From JANQPC01 sp039208375 (lineage in GTDB: Bacteria; Pseudomonadota; Alphaproteobacteria; Rhodobacterales; Rhodobacteraceae), in contig JBCCRC010000007.1 of the NCBI GenBank assembly GCA_039208375.1, positions 1 through 64,000 on the forward strand: DNA of 64,000 nt, read 5' to 3'. A model generated the notes under the pieces. It saw only the letters and a program-made list of their open reading frames with translations, did no database searches and was not told the DNA's origin. Position numbers and translations under genes: made by a program. Below are positions 16,939-26,261 of the stretch, in pieces; the first letter of the stretch is position 1, and each line of letters begins with the position of its first letter.

Positions 16939-17823
16939 ATGGGAACCACCGCCTCGACCTCTCGCTACCTGATCGCGCCTGATCCCGGCGCCGATGGGCT
17001 GAGCCGCGCGATCAATGGAACCGATGAGCACGGCAGGCCGGTCAACGTTCAGGTAGTGGAAGAGCGGCCCCTCACGATCTTTCTCAACGGGCAAGAGATC
17101 GTAACGGCGATGACCGTTGGGGATTACCCTCATTACCTTGCTGTCGGCTTTTTGAAGAACCAACGCATGCTGCGTCCGGGCGAGACGATTACGGGGATCG
17201 ACTTTGACGAAGATCTCGAAACAGTTGTCGTGCGCACAGACGGCGCAACGCTCCACGAAGAGAAACTGAAAAAGAAAACGCGCACCAGCGGTTGCGCCGT
17301 GGGAACGGTTTTTGGCGATATGATGGAGGGGCTCGAAGGCCTTACACTTGCTGCGGCTGAGGTGAGGTCATCCTGGCTTTACACGCTGGCCCACGAGATC
17401 AACCGAACCCCAAGCCTTTACCTGTCTGCCGGGGCAATCCACGGAACCGTTCTTTGCGCCGGCGACCGCCCGCTGTGCTACATGGAGGATGTTGGCCGCC
17501 ACAATGCGGTTGACAAAATCGCGGGCTGGATGGCGCTCGAAGGCATCGAGGCCGGGGACAAGATCCTTTACACCACAGGCCGGCTTACCTCGGAAATGGT
17601 GATCAAAACCGCACTCATGGGCATTCCCGTGCTGGTGTCCCGCTCGGGCTTCACGGCCTGGGGGGTGGAGATTGCGCGCGAAGTTGGCCTTACCTTGATC
17701 GGCAGAATGCGGGGCAAACGCTTTACATGCCTTTCGGGCGACGACCGGCTTGTGCGCGATCGTGATCCCGAAGCTGTCCATGAAGAAGCGGCGCGCCACC
17801 GACGAAAAGGCGCGCGCGAGTGA
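16939..17823 (+). CDS. fdhD: Formate dehydrogenase accessory sulfurtransferase FdhD
   Basis: This 294-residue protein transfers sulfur from a cysteine desulfurase to the molybdenum cofactor of formate dehydrogenase. Family features are EERPLTIFLNGQEIVTAM near residue 42, HEINRTPSLYLSAGAIHG, YMEDVGRHNAVDKIAG near residue 180, and TTGRLTSEMVIK. The CxxC loop of E. coli FdhD is reduced to a single Cys in TSGCAVGTV. It is the first gene of an overlapping molybdenum cofactor operon (GTGA overlap with mobA). Confidence 0.95.
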   Translation: MGTTASTSRYLIAPDPGADGLSRAINGTDEHGRPVNVQVVEERPLTIFLNGQEIVTAMTVGDYPHYLAVGFLKNQRMLRPGETITGIDFDEDLETVVVRTDGATLHEEKLKKKTRTSGCAVGTVFGDMMEGLEGLTLAAAEVRSSWLYTLAHEINRTPSLYLSAGAIHGTVLCAGDRPLCYMEDVGRHNAVDKIAGWMALEGIEAGDKILYTTGRLTSEMVIKTALMGIPVLVSRSGFTAWGVEIAREVGLTLIGRMRGKRFTCLSGDDRLVRDRDPEAVHEEAARHRRKGARE

Positions 17824-18437
17824 CGCGACCACCGTGTGTCATCTTAGCGGGCGGCAAGGCCCGACGTATGGGCGGGGGCGACAAGGGCCTTCTGGAGCTG
17901 GCCGGCCAAACCCTGATCGAACGCGTAATTGCCCGTCTCACCCCGCAATGCGGCGCCATTGCCATCAACGCCAATGGCGATCCGGCGCGCTTCGCGCATC
18001 TAGGCCTGCCGGTTCTGCCCGATAGCGTACCTGGCCATCTCGGGCCCCTGGCCGGCGTGCTTGCGGGGTTGGACTGGGCAGCAGAGTGCGGCGCGCAAAC
18101 GATCGTGACAGCCGCCGCTGACACCCCGTTTCTTCCAGGCGATTTGGCCGCCCGGCTTCTAACCGCCGCCGAGGCTGGGGCGCACCCGTTGGCGCTGGCC
18201 GCCACGGAAGAAGAAGGCCGCGTTGTGCGCCACCCCACGTTTGGCCTGTGGCCGACAGCTCTAAGGGAGGACTTGCGAAATTCCCTGCAAGACGGAACGC
18301 GCAAGGTGGTGGAGTGGGCCGATCGCCATAGGGCAGCAATCGCCCTGTTTGGCGGAAGCGACGCGCCATTCTTCAACGTGAATACGCCTGAAGATCTTGC
18401 CACCGCGCGCGATCGGGCGAGGCGCTTGGCACCATGA
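17820..18437 (+). CDS. mobA: Molybdenum cofactor guanylyltransferase MobA
   Basis: This 205-residue enzyme transfers GMP from GTP to the molybdenum cofactor, giving the bis-MGD form used by the DMSO reductase/formate dehydrogenase family. The N-terminal nucleotide loop LAGGKARRMGGGDKGLLEL, the metal-binding AAADTPFLP near residue 100 and the C-terminal FFNVNTPEDL are present. The GTG start overlaps the fdhD stop, and the stop overlaps the mobB ATG (ATGA). Confidence 0.95.
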   Translation: MTRPPCVILAGGKARRMGGGDKGLLELAGQTLIERVIARLTPQCGAIAINANGDPARFAHLGLPVLPDSVPGHLGPLAGVLAGLDWAAECGAQTIVTAAADTPFLPGDLAARLLTAAEAGAHPLALAATEEEGRVVRHPTFGLWPTALREDLRNSLQDGTRKVVEWADRHRAAIALFGGSDAPFFNVNTPEDLATARDRARRLAP

Positions 18438-18928
18438 GGGTTTGGGGTGTCACCGGCTGGAAGAACTCTGGCAAGACGGGGCTGATGGAGCGGCTTGTGG
18501 CGGCCTTCAGCGCCCGCGGGCACACCATCGCCACGATTAAACATGCCCACCATGGGTTTGACGTGGATCAGCCCGGGCGTGACAGCCACCGCCACCGCGC
18601 CGCTGGCGCGCAAGAGGTTCTGGTGGCCTCGAACACACGTTGGGCTCTGATCCACGAATTGCGCGGAGCAGAAGAACCGCGGCTTGAAGATCTGCTCGCC
18701 CAGCTTTCGCCAGCCGATTTGGTTCTGGTGGAAGGCTACAAGCACGGCGACCACCCCAAAATCGCCTGCCACCGCGCTGAAACCGGACAGCCTCCCTTTG
18801 CAGTTGGCGAAGGCGGCGTGCGTGCGATCGCCAGCGATACCGGCCAAACCGATCTCGCCAAGCGGCACTTTCACCTCGACGATACCGAAGCAATCGTTGC
18901 GTTTGTCTCAAGGGAACTTGGCCTGTGA
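18434..18928 (+). CDS. mobB: Molybdopterin-guanine dinucleotide biosynthesis protein MobB
   Basis: This 164-residue GTP-binding protein assists MobA. The Walker A loop GWKNSGKT lies at residues 8-15, followed by TIKHAHHGFDVDQPGRDSHR near residue 33 and the LVEGYKHGDHPKI Walker B region near residue 97. It overlaps both neighbours by 4 nt. The position between mobA and moeA supports the assignment. Confidence 0.95.
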   Translation: MRVWGVTGWKNSGKTGLMERLVAAFSARGHTIATIKHAHHGFDVDQPGRDSHRHRAAGAQEVLVASNTRWALIHELRGAEEPRLEDLLAQLSPADLVLVEGYKHGDHPKIACHRAETGQPPFAVGEGGVRAIASDTGQTDLAKRHFHLDDTEAIVAFVSRELGL

Positions 18929-21042
18929 CCCGGTTTGACACCGTGATTGTCGCCGATTGGTCGGCCCGGTCTGCCCCCTCGCCAAAAGCGCCGACGGCGG
19001 ATGCAATCTGGATCGCGGTTGCCGAGGATGGTGAGATCATCACGCATTATCTGCGCACACGCGCAGATGCGGCCGCGTTTTTGACCGCAACCCTACGCGC
19101 TGCGCTTGACTCGGGTCGCAGGGTTTTGGCGGGCTTCGATTTTCCGTTCGGCTACCCCGCCGGGTTTGCGCAGACCCTTGCTGGGCAGGCCAACGCCTTC
19201 GCGGTGTGGGATTGGCTGGCGAACACAATCGAAGACGCCCCCGACAATGCCAACAATCGTTTCGTGGTGGCCAATGCGATAAACCAAAGCCTTCCCGGCA
19301 CCGGGCCCTTTTGGGGCCGCCCAAGCAAGCTGAGCCTGCCGCACTTGCCGGACAAGGGAAGCGCCCGCGCAGGCCACGGCTTCACCGAACGCCGGGCGGT
19401 TGAGGGCGCTGTGGCCCGCGCGCAGCCCACTTGGAAGCTCTACACCACGGGTTCGGTTGGCTCACAGGCGCTTCTGGGCCTTCCGGTCTTGCAGCGTCTG
19501 CGGGAACGCTTCGGCTCGGACCTGGCTGTTTGGCCATTTGAGGCCCCGGACGCCCCCATCGTGCTGGCGGAAGTTTACCCTTCTCTTTTGGACAGCGTGG
19601 TCGCCACAGAGCCCGCGACAGTCAAAGACGAAGCACAGGTACGTGTTCTGGCCCGCGCACTTGAACGATTGGCCGATGGCGGCGGGCTCGATGCGCTTTT
19701 CAACGCAGCGCCCGATGCCGCCAGGCAAGAGGAAGGCTGGATCCTGGGCGTTGGAGCTGAAGCGGCCCTGCGCGCAGCAGCGCTTCGGGGCCCGGGGCCG
19801 CGCGCCCTCCGCAACGATTGCTTTGCCTTGCCGCAGGGCGTCGATTGGGTTCCTGTCGACGACGCGCTCGACCAGCTGCGCCGCGAGATGCATGCCGTGA
19901 CGGCACCCGAGAGCTGCGATCTCGAACGCGCCGGGGGCCGAATTCTTGCGGAAGACGTGCGCGCAGCACGATCGCATCCGCCACATGCCAATGCAGCGGT
20001 TGATGGCTACGGATTTGCCCATACCGCCACCGGGCACGGGCCGCAGGCGCTGCCGCTTTTGGGGGAGAGTGCCGCGGCGGGCGGCGGATCAGTGGGGCCG
20101 GTGCCGAAGGGCTCCGCAATACGAATCCTCACCGGCGCGGCGCTTCCAAAGGGGGTCGATACTGTCATTCTGGAAGAGGACACGACCATCGACGCCGGAC
20201 ATGTGCGCTTCAATGGCCCTGTTAAGCAAGGCGCCAACGCACGGAAGGCAGGCGAGGATATCGTTGCGGGCGACATTGTCGCAAAAGAGGGTACACGGCT
20301 CGGCGCGGCAGAGCTGGCGCTGCTTGCGGCGGCTAACATCGGTTCGTTCAGCGCGTTTGCCCCGTTGCGCATAGGCGTTCTGTCTACAGGCGACGAACTC
20401 GTGCAGCCTGGAACTGGCGAACTGGGTACACCGGACGCCAATCGGCCAATGCTGCTTTCGCTAGTTGAGCGTTGGGGCCATCAATCGCAGGATCTCGGTA
20501 TCGCCCCGGATGATCGGGACGCCCTTCGAAGCACTCTTGATGATGCCGCAAGCCGCGCAGATGCGATCCTGACCTCGGGCGGTGCATCGGCGGGCGATGA
20601 AGATCACATGTCTGCCCTGATGGCCACTGAAGGTTCAGTGGCGACATGGCGGGTGGCGATCAAACCCGGGCGCCCGCTTCTTCTGGGCCAATGGCGCGGA
20701 ACGCCGGTATTCGGCTTCCCTGGCAACCCCGTGGCCGCCTTTGTCTGCGCGCTTGTGTTCGCGCGGCCTGCCCTATCGCGCCTCGCCGGTGGCCCCTGGC
20801 TTGCGCCAGCGGGCCGTACGGTTCCCGCGGCCTTCAGCAAGCGAAAGAAACCTGGACGGCGGGAATACCTGCGCGCGCGGCTTACAGAGGACGGCGCAGC
20901 CGAGGTTTTCCCCTCGGAAGGGTCGGGCCGCGTTTCCGGGCTAAGCTGGGCCACAGGGTTTGTGGAATTGGCTGATGGCGCCGCGACGATCGCACCCGGC
21001 GATCCCGTCCGGTTCCTGCCCTACAGCGATTTCGGTCTTTAA
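18925..21042 (+). CDS. moeA: Fusion protein: N-terminal RNase H-like domain plus molybdopterin molybdenumtransferase MoeA
   Basis: This protein has 705 residues, against about 400 for ordinary MoeA. Residues from about 305 form MoeA: HPPHANAAVDGYGF (350-363), GAALPKGVDTVILEED, STGDEL, TSGGASAGDEDH and GFPGNPVAAFV. MoeA inserts molybdate into adenylylated molybdopterin. The first 300 residues are unrelated to MoeA and carry VADWSARS (9-16), FDFPFGYPAG (71-80), GPFWGRPSK and WPFEAPDA...AEVYPSL (203-221). The pattern looks like a DUF429-type RNase H-fold domain, but I am not certain. The GTG start overlaps mobB. Confidence 0.9.
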   Translation: MTRFDTVIVADWSARSAPSPKAPTADAIWIAVAEDGEIITHYLRTRADAAAFLTATLRAALDSGRRVLAGFDFPFGYPAGFAQTLAGQANAFAVWDWLANTIEDAPDNANNRFVVANAINQSLPGTGPFWGRPSKLSLPHLPDKGSARAGHGFTERRAVEGAVARAQPTWKLYTTGSVGSQALLGLPVLQRLRERFGSDLAVWPFEAPDAPIVLAEVYPSLLDSVVATEPATVKDEAQVRVLARALERLADGGGLDALFNAAPDAARQEEGWILGVGAEAALRAAALRGPGPRALRNDCFALPQGVDWVPVDDALDQLRREMHAVTAPESCDLERAGGRILAEDVRAARSHPPHANAAVDGYGFAHTATGHGPQALPLLGESAAAGGGSVGPVPKGSAIRILTGAALPKGVDTVILEEDTTIDAGHVRFNGPVKQGANARKAGEDIVAGDIVAKEGTRLGAAELALLAAANIGSFSAFAPLRIGVLSTGDELVQPGTGELGTPDANRPMLLSLVERWGHQSQDLGIAPDDRDALRSTLDDAASRADAILTSGGASAGDEDHMSALMATEGSVATWRVAIKPGRPLLLGQWRGTPVFGFPGNPVAAFVCALVFARPALSRLAGGPWLAPAGRTVPAAFSKRKKPGRREYLRARLTEDGAAEVFPSEGSGRVSGLSWATGFVELADGAATIAPGDPVRFLPYSDFGL

Positions 21043-21053
21043 TCTGAGGTGCC

Positions 21054-22064
21054 TTAATCGAAGGTACCGGCCACACGGCCGAGCAGCATGAAGCCGCGCG
21101 CCGTACGTGTCTCCGCAAGTGCGGCGATCTCGGCATCGCTCGCATGTTCGGCGAATTCCGAAAACACCTGATCGAACTTGCGCAGGAAGTGATGCACTGT
21201 ATCGCGGAACACGTGATCGCGCCGCATCCGCGCCGCCGCCAGCGCTATGCCAGACCGATCGCGGATCCCGCCGAGCTCGGCGACCGGCCGCCCGCGTTCT
21301 CCCTTGGCAAAGCGGCGCCACACTTCGGGCCGAGCGCGGTCGGGCATCATATCGTCCATATATATGCCGTCTTGGCTGAGAAGCGTCAGCACATCCTGGC
21401 TGGCCTGGATCAGTTCGGCCGCACGCCTGTCGCGCATCGCCCGCGCCAACGCATCAAACCCCGCGCGATCCTCAGCCGTCTTGGGGAAGTTAAGCGCGGT
21501 GATAAAATCGTGCACGGTGATAGGTGGCTCGGCCTCGGCGCTTTCAAACCCGAGATCGCTTTGCACATCGGCGTCGCTCTCGGCCGCCGCGGCCTTTGCC
21601 TCTGTCACGATGGAAAGGCGGGATGACGAGAATGTCGCCAGCTTTGCATCCGTCTCTTTCTGCGCGGCGATCAGAGAATCCAGCTTGCGCTCCAACGAGT
21701 CCTTAACACCCATGCCAGACATCTGGCGCTGTGCCACATAAGCCTGGCGCATGCTATCGAGCGACTCCTGAAGGCGCGCCGTCTCTTCACGCACCGAACG
21801 CGCGCTGCTTGCCGCAATCGCAGCCACCCAGATCAGCGCGATCGGCATGAAGATGGCGATCGCCACCATAAGGCCCCGCAGGGGGTCGCGCACATCAGCC
21901 GCCTCTCGGCCCCCGGTGACAAAAAAGAACAGCGTTGCCAGAACCAGCCAAACAAGCGACAGCGCAAGTGCAATCAGCTCGCCATTCGTGAGCCCGCGGC
22001 CCTGGCCTGCGCGCGCGAATACCCCGAGATCAACCATTGGTCGCTTGCGTTCGTGTTCGACCAT
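21054..22064 (-). CDS. Two-helix inner membrane protein with coiled coil, unknown function
   Basis: This 336-residue protein has two membrane helices (about 32-50 and 66-85), an amphipathic coiled-coil segment at about 88-140 (VREETARLQESLDSMRQAY onward), and a C-terminal soluble domain of about 160 residues with ITVHDFITALNFPKTAEDRA. I recognise it as a conserved hypothetical of Rhodobacteraceae but know no function. The topology suggests a cytoplasmic C-terminal domain that oligomerises through the coil. It ends 11 nt from the convergent moeA gene and begins 25 nt downstream of greA, so it is probably co-transcribed with greA. Confidence 0.8.
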   Translation of the reverse strand: MVEHERKRPMVDLGVFARAGQGRGLTNGELIALALSLVWLVLATLFFFVTGGREAADVRDPLRGLMVAIAIFMPIALIWVAAIAASSARSVREETARLQESLDSMRQAYVAQRQMSGMGVKDSLERKLDSLIAAQKETDAKLATFSSSRLSIVTEAKAAAAESDADVQSDLGFESAEAEPPITVHDFITALNFPKTAEDRAGFDALARAMRDRRAAELIQASQDVLTLLSQDGIYMDDMMPDRARPEVWRRFAKGERGRPVAELGGIRDRSGIALAAARMRRDHVFRDTVHHFLRKFDQVFSEFAEHASDAEIAALAETRTARGFMLLGRVAGTFD

Positions 22065-22089
22065 GCCGCCGTGCCCCCCAGCCCCAGCG

Positions 22090-22560
22090 TCAGCTATACT
22101 CTATGTTAAGGATTTCATAGCTCTTTTCACCGCCCGGTGTGCGCACTTCAACGGAATCGCCCTCGTCCTTACCGATCAGAGCGCGTGCCAGCGGCGATTT
22201 TATATTGAGCAACCCGCGTTCGATATCCGCCTCAGGCTCCCCAACAATCTGATAGGTTCTTTCTTCGTCAGTATCCTCATCAACCACAGTCACGCGCGCG
22301 CCGAACTTGATGGCACCGGCCAGGGATGCGGGATCAATCACATCGGCGAGCGATAGAATACCCTCTAGCTCTTTCACCCGGCCCTCGATGAAGCTCTGTT
22401 TTTCTCGTGCTGCGTGGTATTCGGCGTTCTCTGACAGATCGCCATGTTCGCGTGCCTCTGCAATTGCGCGGATTACGGCTGGGCGTTCCACGGACTTGAG
22501 CGTTTTCAATTCTTCGCTAAGCGCGGTGTGGCCCGCGCGGGTGAGCGGTATCTTGTCCAT
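22090..22560 (-). CDS. greA: Transcription elongation factor GreA
   Basis: This 156-residue factor rescues backtracked RNA polymerase by stimulating transcript cleavage. The N-terminal coiled coil contains the tip motif REHGDLSENAEYHAAREKQ (about residues 37-55), with the acidic residues that position magnesium. The C-terminal FKBP-like domain includes GARVTVVDEDTDEE and SPLARALIGKDEGD. ATG at 22560. The gene starts 251 nt from the divergent etfD start. Confidence 0.97.
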   Translation of the reverse strand: MDKIPLTRAGHTALSEELKTLKSVERPAVIRAIAEAREHGDLSENAEYHAAREKQSFIEGRVKELEGILSLADVIDPASLAGAIKFGARVTVVDEDTDEERTYQIVGEPEADIERGLLNIKSPLARALIGKDEGDSVEVRTPGGEKSYEILNIEYS

Positions 22561-22811
22561 TGATCCATCCGGCTGCGCACAGGCGGGCTAAAGCCGCCCC
22601 GGTCACGAGAATTTGCACACCTGACCTAAATGCCGCAGGGAATGCAAGGGCCCGGTGGCCCGAGCCTTCGGCGCGCGGCCCTGAACGCCGCACTGCGGCG
22701 CTAAGTATCGCCGCGTCGTTATTGACGGCCAAAGGCCCGAAAGATAGCCCTTTTGCGTTGTATGTGCCGCCCTATGTTGCGTCACCGAACCCAAGCGCCG
22801 GAGGCCAAGCA
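22561..22811. promoter_or_regulatory. Divergent greA/etfD intergenic region
   Basis: About 250 nt without a convincing gene, although the etfD frame is open through it. It holds a small inverted repeat (CGCCGCA-C-TGCGGCG, 22686-22700) and the etfD ribosome site GGAGG at about 22799. Promoters for both genes should lie here; I could not place -35/-10 boxes with confidence. Confidence 0.4.
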
Positions 22812-24464
22812 ATGGCTCAGATCGAACGCGAATCCATGGAGTACGACGTGGTGATCGTCGGTGCCGGGCCGGCCGGGCTGTCCGCGGCGATCCGCTTGAA
22901 ACAGCTTGATGCAGATCTCTCTGTCGTCGTGCTCGAAAAGGGTTCAGAAGTAGGCGCGCATATCCTTTCGGGCGCTGTGCTTGATCCTTCCGGGCTTGAT
23001 GCCTTGATACCCGACTGGCGGGATCAGGGCGCGCCGATCACCGTCCCAGTGCGTGATGACAATTTCTATTTGCTGGGCGAAGCGGGGCAGATCCGCCTGC
23101 CAAACCTGATGATGCCGCCGCTTATGAGCAATCACGGCAACTACATCGTCTCAATGGGCAACGTCTGCCGCTGGCTTGCCGAGCAGGCCGAGGCACTGGG
23201 TGTCGAGGTTTTCCCCGGCATGGCGTGTTCAGAGGTGGTCTACGGCGCCGATGGCGAGGTGAAGGGCGTTGTCGCTGGCGAGTTCGGGCTAAACCCCGAT
23301 GGCACGCCGTCTGACGGGTATGAACCCGGCATGGAACTGCACGGCAAATACGTTTTCCTTGGGGAAGGCGTGCGAGGTTCGCTTTCAAAACAGGTGATCG
23401 CGAAATACGATCTTGGCGCCGAAGCCGAGCCCCAGAAGTATGGGCTGGGCATGAAAGAAATCTGGGAGATCGATCCCGAGAAGCATCGCGAAGGCAGCGT
23501 GACCCACACAATGGGCTGGCCGCTTGGCAGCAATGCCGGCGGCGGGTCTTTCATCTACCACCTTGATAATCATCAGGTCTACGTAGGATTCGTGGTTCAC
23601 CTGAACTACGAGAACCCGCATCTTTACCCCTACATGGAGTTTCAGCGCTTCAAGCATCACCCGATGGTGGCTAAGCTTCTCGAGGGCGGAAAGCGCATCG
23701 CTTACGGCGCACGGGCGATCACCGAGGGTGGCTTCCAATCGATGCCGAAAGCCGTCGCGCCTGGGGTGGCACTTTTGGGCTGCTCCGTGGGCCTCGTGAA
23801 CGTGCCCCGCATTAAAGGCAATCACAACGCCATGCTGTCGGGCATCGCAGCAGCCGAAGCCGCGCACGCCGCCATCGCAGAGGGCCGCTCCTCCGACGAA
23901 CTGATCGGCTACGATAAAGAGCTGCGCGACGGGCCAATCGGGAAGGATCTCAAGCGGGTGCGCAACGTCAAGCCGCTCTGGTCAAAATATGGGCTGATGG
24001 CTTCGCTTACGGGGGGTGGCCTTGATATGTGGACAAACAGTCTGCTGGGCCTGTCGCTCTTTGGCACGCTGGGGCACGGCAAGTCGGACGCCGAAGCCAC
24101 AGGCAACGCGGCAGAAGCCAAGCCGATCGAATACCCCAAGCCTGACGGGGTGCTCAGCTTCGATCGCCTCACCAATGTCAGCTTCTCGGGAACCAACCAC
24201 GAGGAAAGCCAGCCCGCACACCTCAAGCTCATGGATGCTTCGGTGCCGATACAGGTGAACGTTCCGCAATACGCCGAACCCGCGCAACGCTACTGCCCCG
24301 CCGGAGTTTACGAGGTTGTGGAAGAAGACGGGGCGGATGCCCGTTTTGTGATCAACTTTCAGAACTGCGTGCATTGTAAAACCTGCGATATCAAAGATCC
24401 TTCGCAGAACATCGTTTGGACAGTGCCGCAGGGCGGGGATGGGCCCAATTACCCCAATATGTAA
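22812..24464 (+). CDS. Electron transfer flavoprotein-ubiquinone oxidoreductase
   Basis: This 550-residue membrane-associated flavoprotein passes electrons from reduced ETF (fed by acyl-CoA dehydrogenases) to ubiquinone. The FAD-binding GAGPAGLSAAIRL starts near residue 17. The 4Fe-4S site is C-terminal: CPAGVYEVVEEDG followed by CVHCKTCDIKDPSQNIVW near residue 520. The ATG at 22812 has GGAGG 9-13 nt upstream; the 84-codon upstream extension of the frame is intergenic. It completes the route for the acyl-CoA dehydrogenase at 12.4-14.1 kb. Confidence 0.96.
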   Translation: MAQIERESMEYDVVIVGAGPAGLSAAIRLKQLDADLSVVVLEKGSEVGAHILSGAVLDPSGLDALIPDWRDQGAPITVPVRDDNFYLLGEAGQIRLPNLMMPPLMSNHGNYIVSMGNVCRWLAEQAEALGVEVFPGMACSEVVYGADGEVKGVVAGEFGLNPDGTPSDGYEPGMELHGKYVFLGEGVRGSLSKQVIAKYDLGAEAEPQKYGLGMKEIWEIDPEKHREGSVTHTMGWPLGSNAGGGSFIYHLDNHQVYVGFVVHLNYENPHLYPYMEFQRFKHHPMVAKLLEGGKRIAYGARAITEGGFQSMPKAVAPGVALLGCSVGLVNVPRIKGNHNAMLSGIAAAEAAHAAIAEGRSSDELIGYDKELRDGPIGKDLKRVRNVKPLWSKYGLMASLTGGGLDMWTNSLLGLSLFGTLGHGKSDAEATGNAAEAKPIEYPKPDGVLSFDRLTNVSFSGTNHEESQPAHLKLMDASVPIQVNVPQYAEPAQRYCPAGVYEVVEEDGADARFVINFQNCVHCKTCDIKDPSQNIVWTVPQGGDGPNYPNM

Positions 24465-24560
24465 CGGATTTGTCAGCCATGGCGCGTCAATCCGCCGGGG
24501 TGATTGCCGTGGCAGGCCGGCCCCGCTAGGCTTTCGGCGATCAGAGGAGAGCGATCCGGT

Positions 24561-26261
24561 ATGCACCTGAAGACCGCCCTGTTATCACTGGCCCTTGCGG
24601 CCGCGACAGCCCTTATCCCCCTTGCCGCAACGGCAGGAAATTCGGGCGCTTATCTGGCCGCCCGGCAAGCCGGCGGCGACAGTGATTTCGAAGCCGCGGC
24701 GCAATACTTCGCCCGCGCGCTGATCAGCGATCGCAACAACCCAGAGCTGATCGAAAGCACGATGGGTTCGTACCTGTCACTCGGGGATCTTGAACGCGCC
24801 GTCCCCCTGGCCCGGCGGATGGGCGACCTGGGCGTCGAAAGCCAGATTGCCAGCCTTGTTTTGTTTGGCGATATGGCGAAGCGCGAGGCTTGGGGCGAAA
24901 TCCTGACCGCGCTCGAGAATGGGCGATCGGTTGGCCCGCTATATGATGGGCTGCTCAAAGCATGGGCCTATGTCGGCGACGGCAGCATGTCGATGGCGCT
25001 TGAGACCTTTGCGGCGATTGAGGAAGAGCGTGGCACGCAAGCGTTCGGGCTTTACCATCGCGCGCTTGCATTGGCAGCCGTAGGCGATTTCGAAGGCGCA
25101 AACGCGATTTTTGAGGGCGAGGCTGGCGTGAACCTTCGCCTGACGGCGCGCGGGGTGAGTGCCCATGCGGAGGTTCTGGTGCAGCTCGAGGATAATGCCG
25201 GCGCGCTTGCCAAGTTGGACGAGGCAATAGAACGAGCGCCTGATCCTTACCTGACTTCGCTGAGAGGCCGGATTGCAGCGGGCGGACTAACCCCCTTCAC
25301 GGTTGTTCGGAATGCCGTCGATGGCATTGCAGAGATGCACTTCAGCATTGCGACCGCGCTGACCGGTGAAGCATCAGACGCGTTCACGCTGCTATATTCC
25401 CGAATAGTGAATTCGCTTCGCGAAGATCATATCGAAGGCAAAATCCTGTCGGCCGAACTTCTTGAACGGATGGATCGGTACGAGCTTGCGACGGTCGTTT
25501 ACGACGCCGTGCCGCTCGAACACCCCTACTTTCACATTGCCGAAATGGGGCGTGCCGAGGCGCTGAACCAGGCGGGCCGCACCGATGCCGCGATCGAGGT
25601 GCTCACACAGCTTGGCAAAACCCATGCCGATCTACCGATCGTGCACGTTACGTTGGGCGATACGCTACGGCGCCTGGAACGGTTTGAGGAGGCGACGGCA
25701 CCCTACGATCGCGCCATTGCGCTTCTCGATGAGCCTGTGCGGCCGCACTGGTCGCTTTTCTTCTCCCGCGGCATTACCCACGAGCGCACCGGCAATTGGC
25801 CTCAAGCCGAGGCTGATTTCCGTAAGGCGCTTGAACTGCAGCCGGAACAGCCGCAGGTGTTGAATTATCTCGGGTATTCCTTTGTCGAGATGCAAACCAA
25901 TCTCGACGAAGCGCTTGATATGATCGAGCGCGCTGTCGAGGGAGAGCCCAATTCAGGCTACATCACCGACTCGCTCGGCTGGGTTTTGTACCGGCTTGGG
26001 CGGTACGAAGAGGCTGTTGTGCATATGGAGCGGGCGGTAGAACTCCTGCCTGTCGACCCGATCATCAACGACCATCTTGGCGACGTCTATTGGGCCGTCG
26101 GTCGGTTGCGCGAGGCCGAGTTTCAATGGCTCCGTGCCCTTTCGTTCGACCCGGAACCTGACGAAGCGCGGCGAATTCGGCGGAAGCTCGATATCGGCCT
26201 GGATGCGGTTCTGGCCGAAGAGGGCGCCGAGCCGCTTCAGATCGCGAATGACGACGGCTAG
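24561..26261 (+). CDS. Secreted tetratricopeptide-repeat protein
   Basis: This 566-residue protein has a signal peptide (MHLKTALLSLALAAATALIP, cleavage after about residue 25) and repeated TPR helical pairs, clearest at about 370-540. Examples are RLERFEEATAPYDRAIAL, NWPQAEADFRKALELQPEQP, YLGYSFVEMQTNLDEALDMI and RYEEAVVHMERAVELLP. Such exported TPR proteins act as assembly scaffolds in the periplasm, but no specific role is known here. AGAGGAGAG precedes the ATG at 24561. It overlaps ispE by 14 nt. Confidence 0.9.
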   Translation: MHLKTALLSLALAAATALIPLAATAGNSGAYLAARQAGGDSDFEAAAQYFARALISDRNNPELIESTMGSYLSLGDLERAVPLARRMGDLGVESQIASLVLFGDMAKREAWGEILTALENGRSVGPLYDGLLKAWAYVGDGSMSMALETFAAIEEERGTQAFGLYHRALALAAVGDFEGANAIFEGEAGVNLRLTARGVSAHAEVLVQLEDNAGALAKLDEAIERAPDPYLTSLRGRIAAGGLTPFTVVRNAVDGIAEMHFSIATALTGEASDAFTLLYSRIVNSLREDHIEGKILSAELLERMDRYELATVVYDAVPLEHPYFHIAEMGRAEALNQAGRTDAAIEVLTQLGKTHADLPIVHVTLGDTLRRLERFEEATAPYDRAIALLDEPVRPHWSLFFSRGITHERTGNWPQAEADFRKALELQPEQPQVLNYLGYSFVEMQTNLDEALDMIERAVEGEPNSGYITDSLGWVLYRLGRYEEAVVHMERAVELLPVDPIINDHLGDVYWAVGRLREAEFQWLRALSFDPEPDEARRIRRKLDIGLDAVLAEEGAEPLQIANDDG

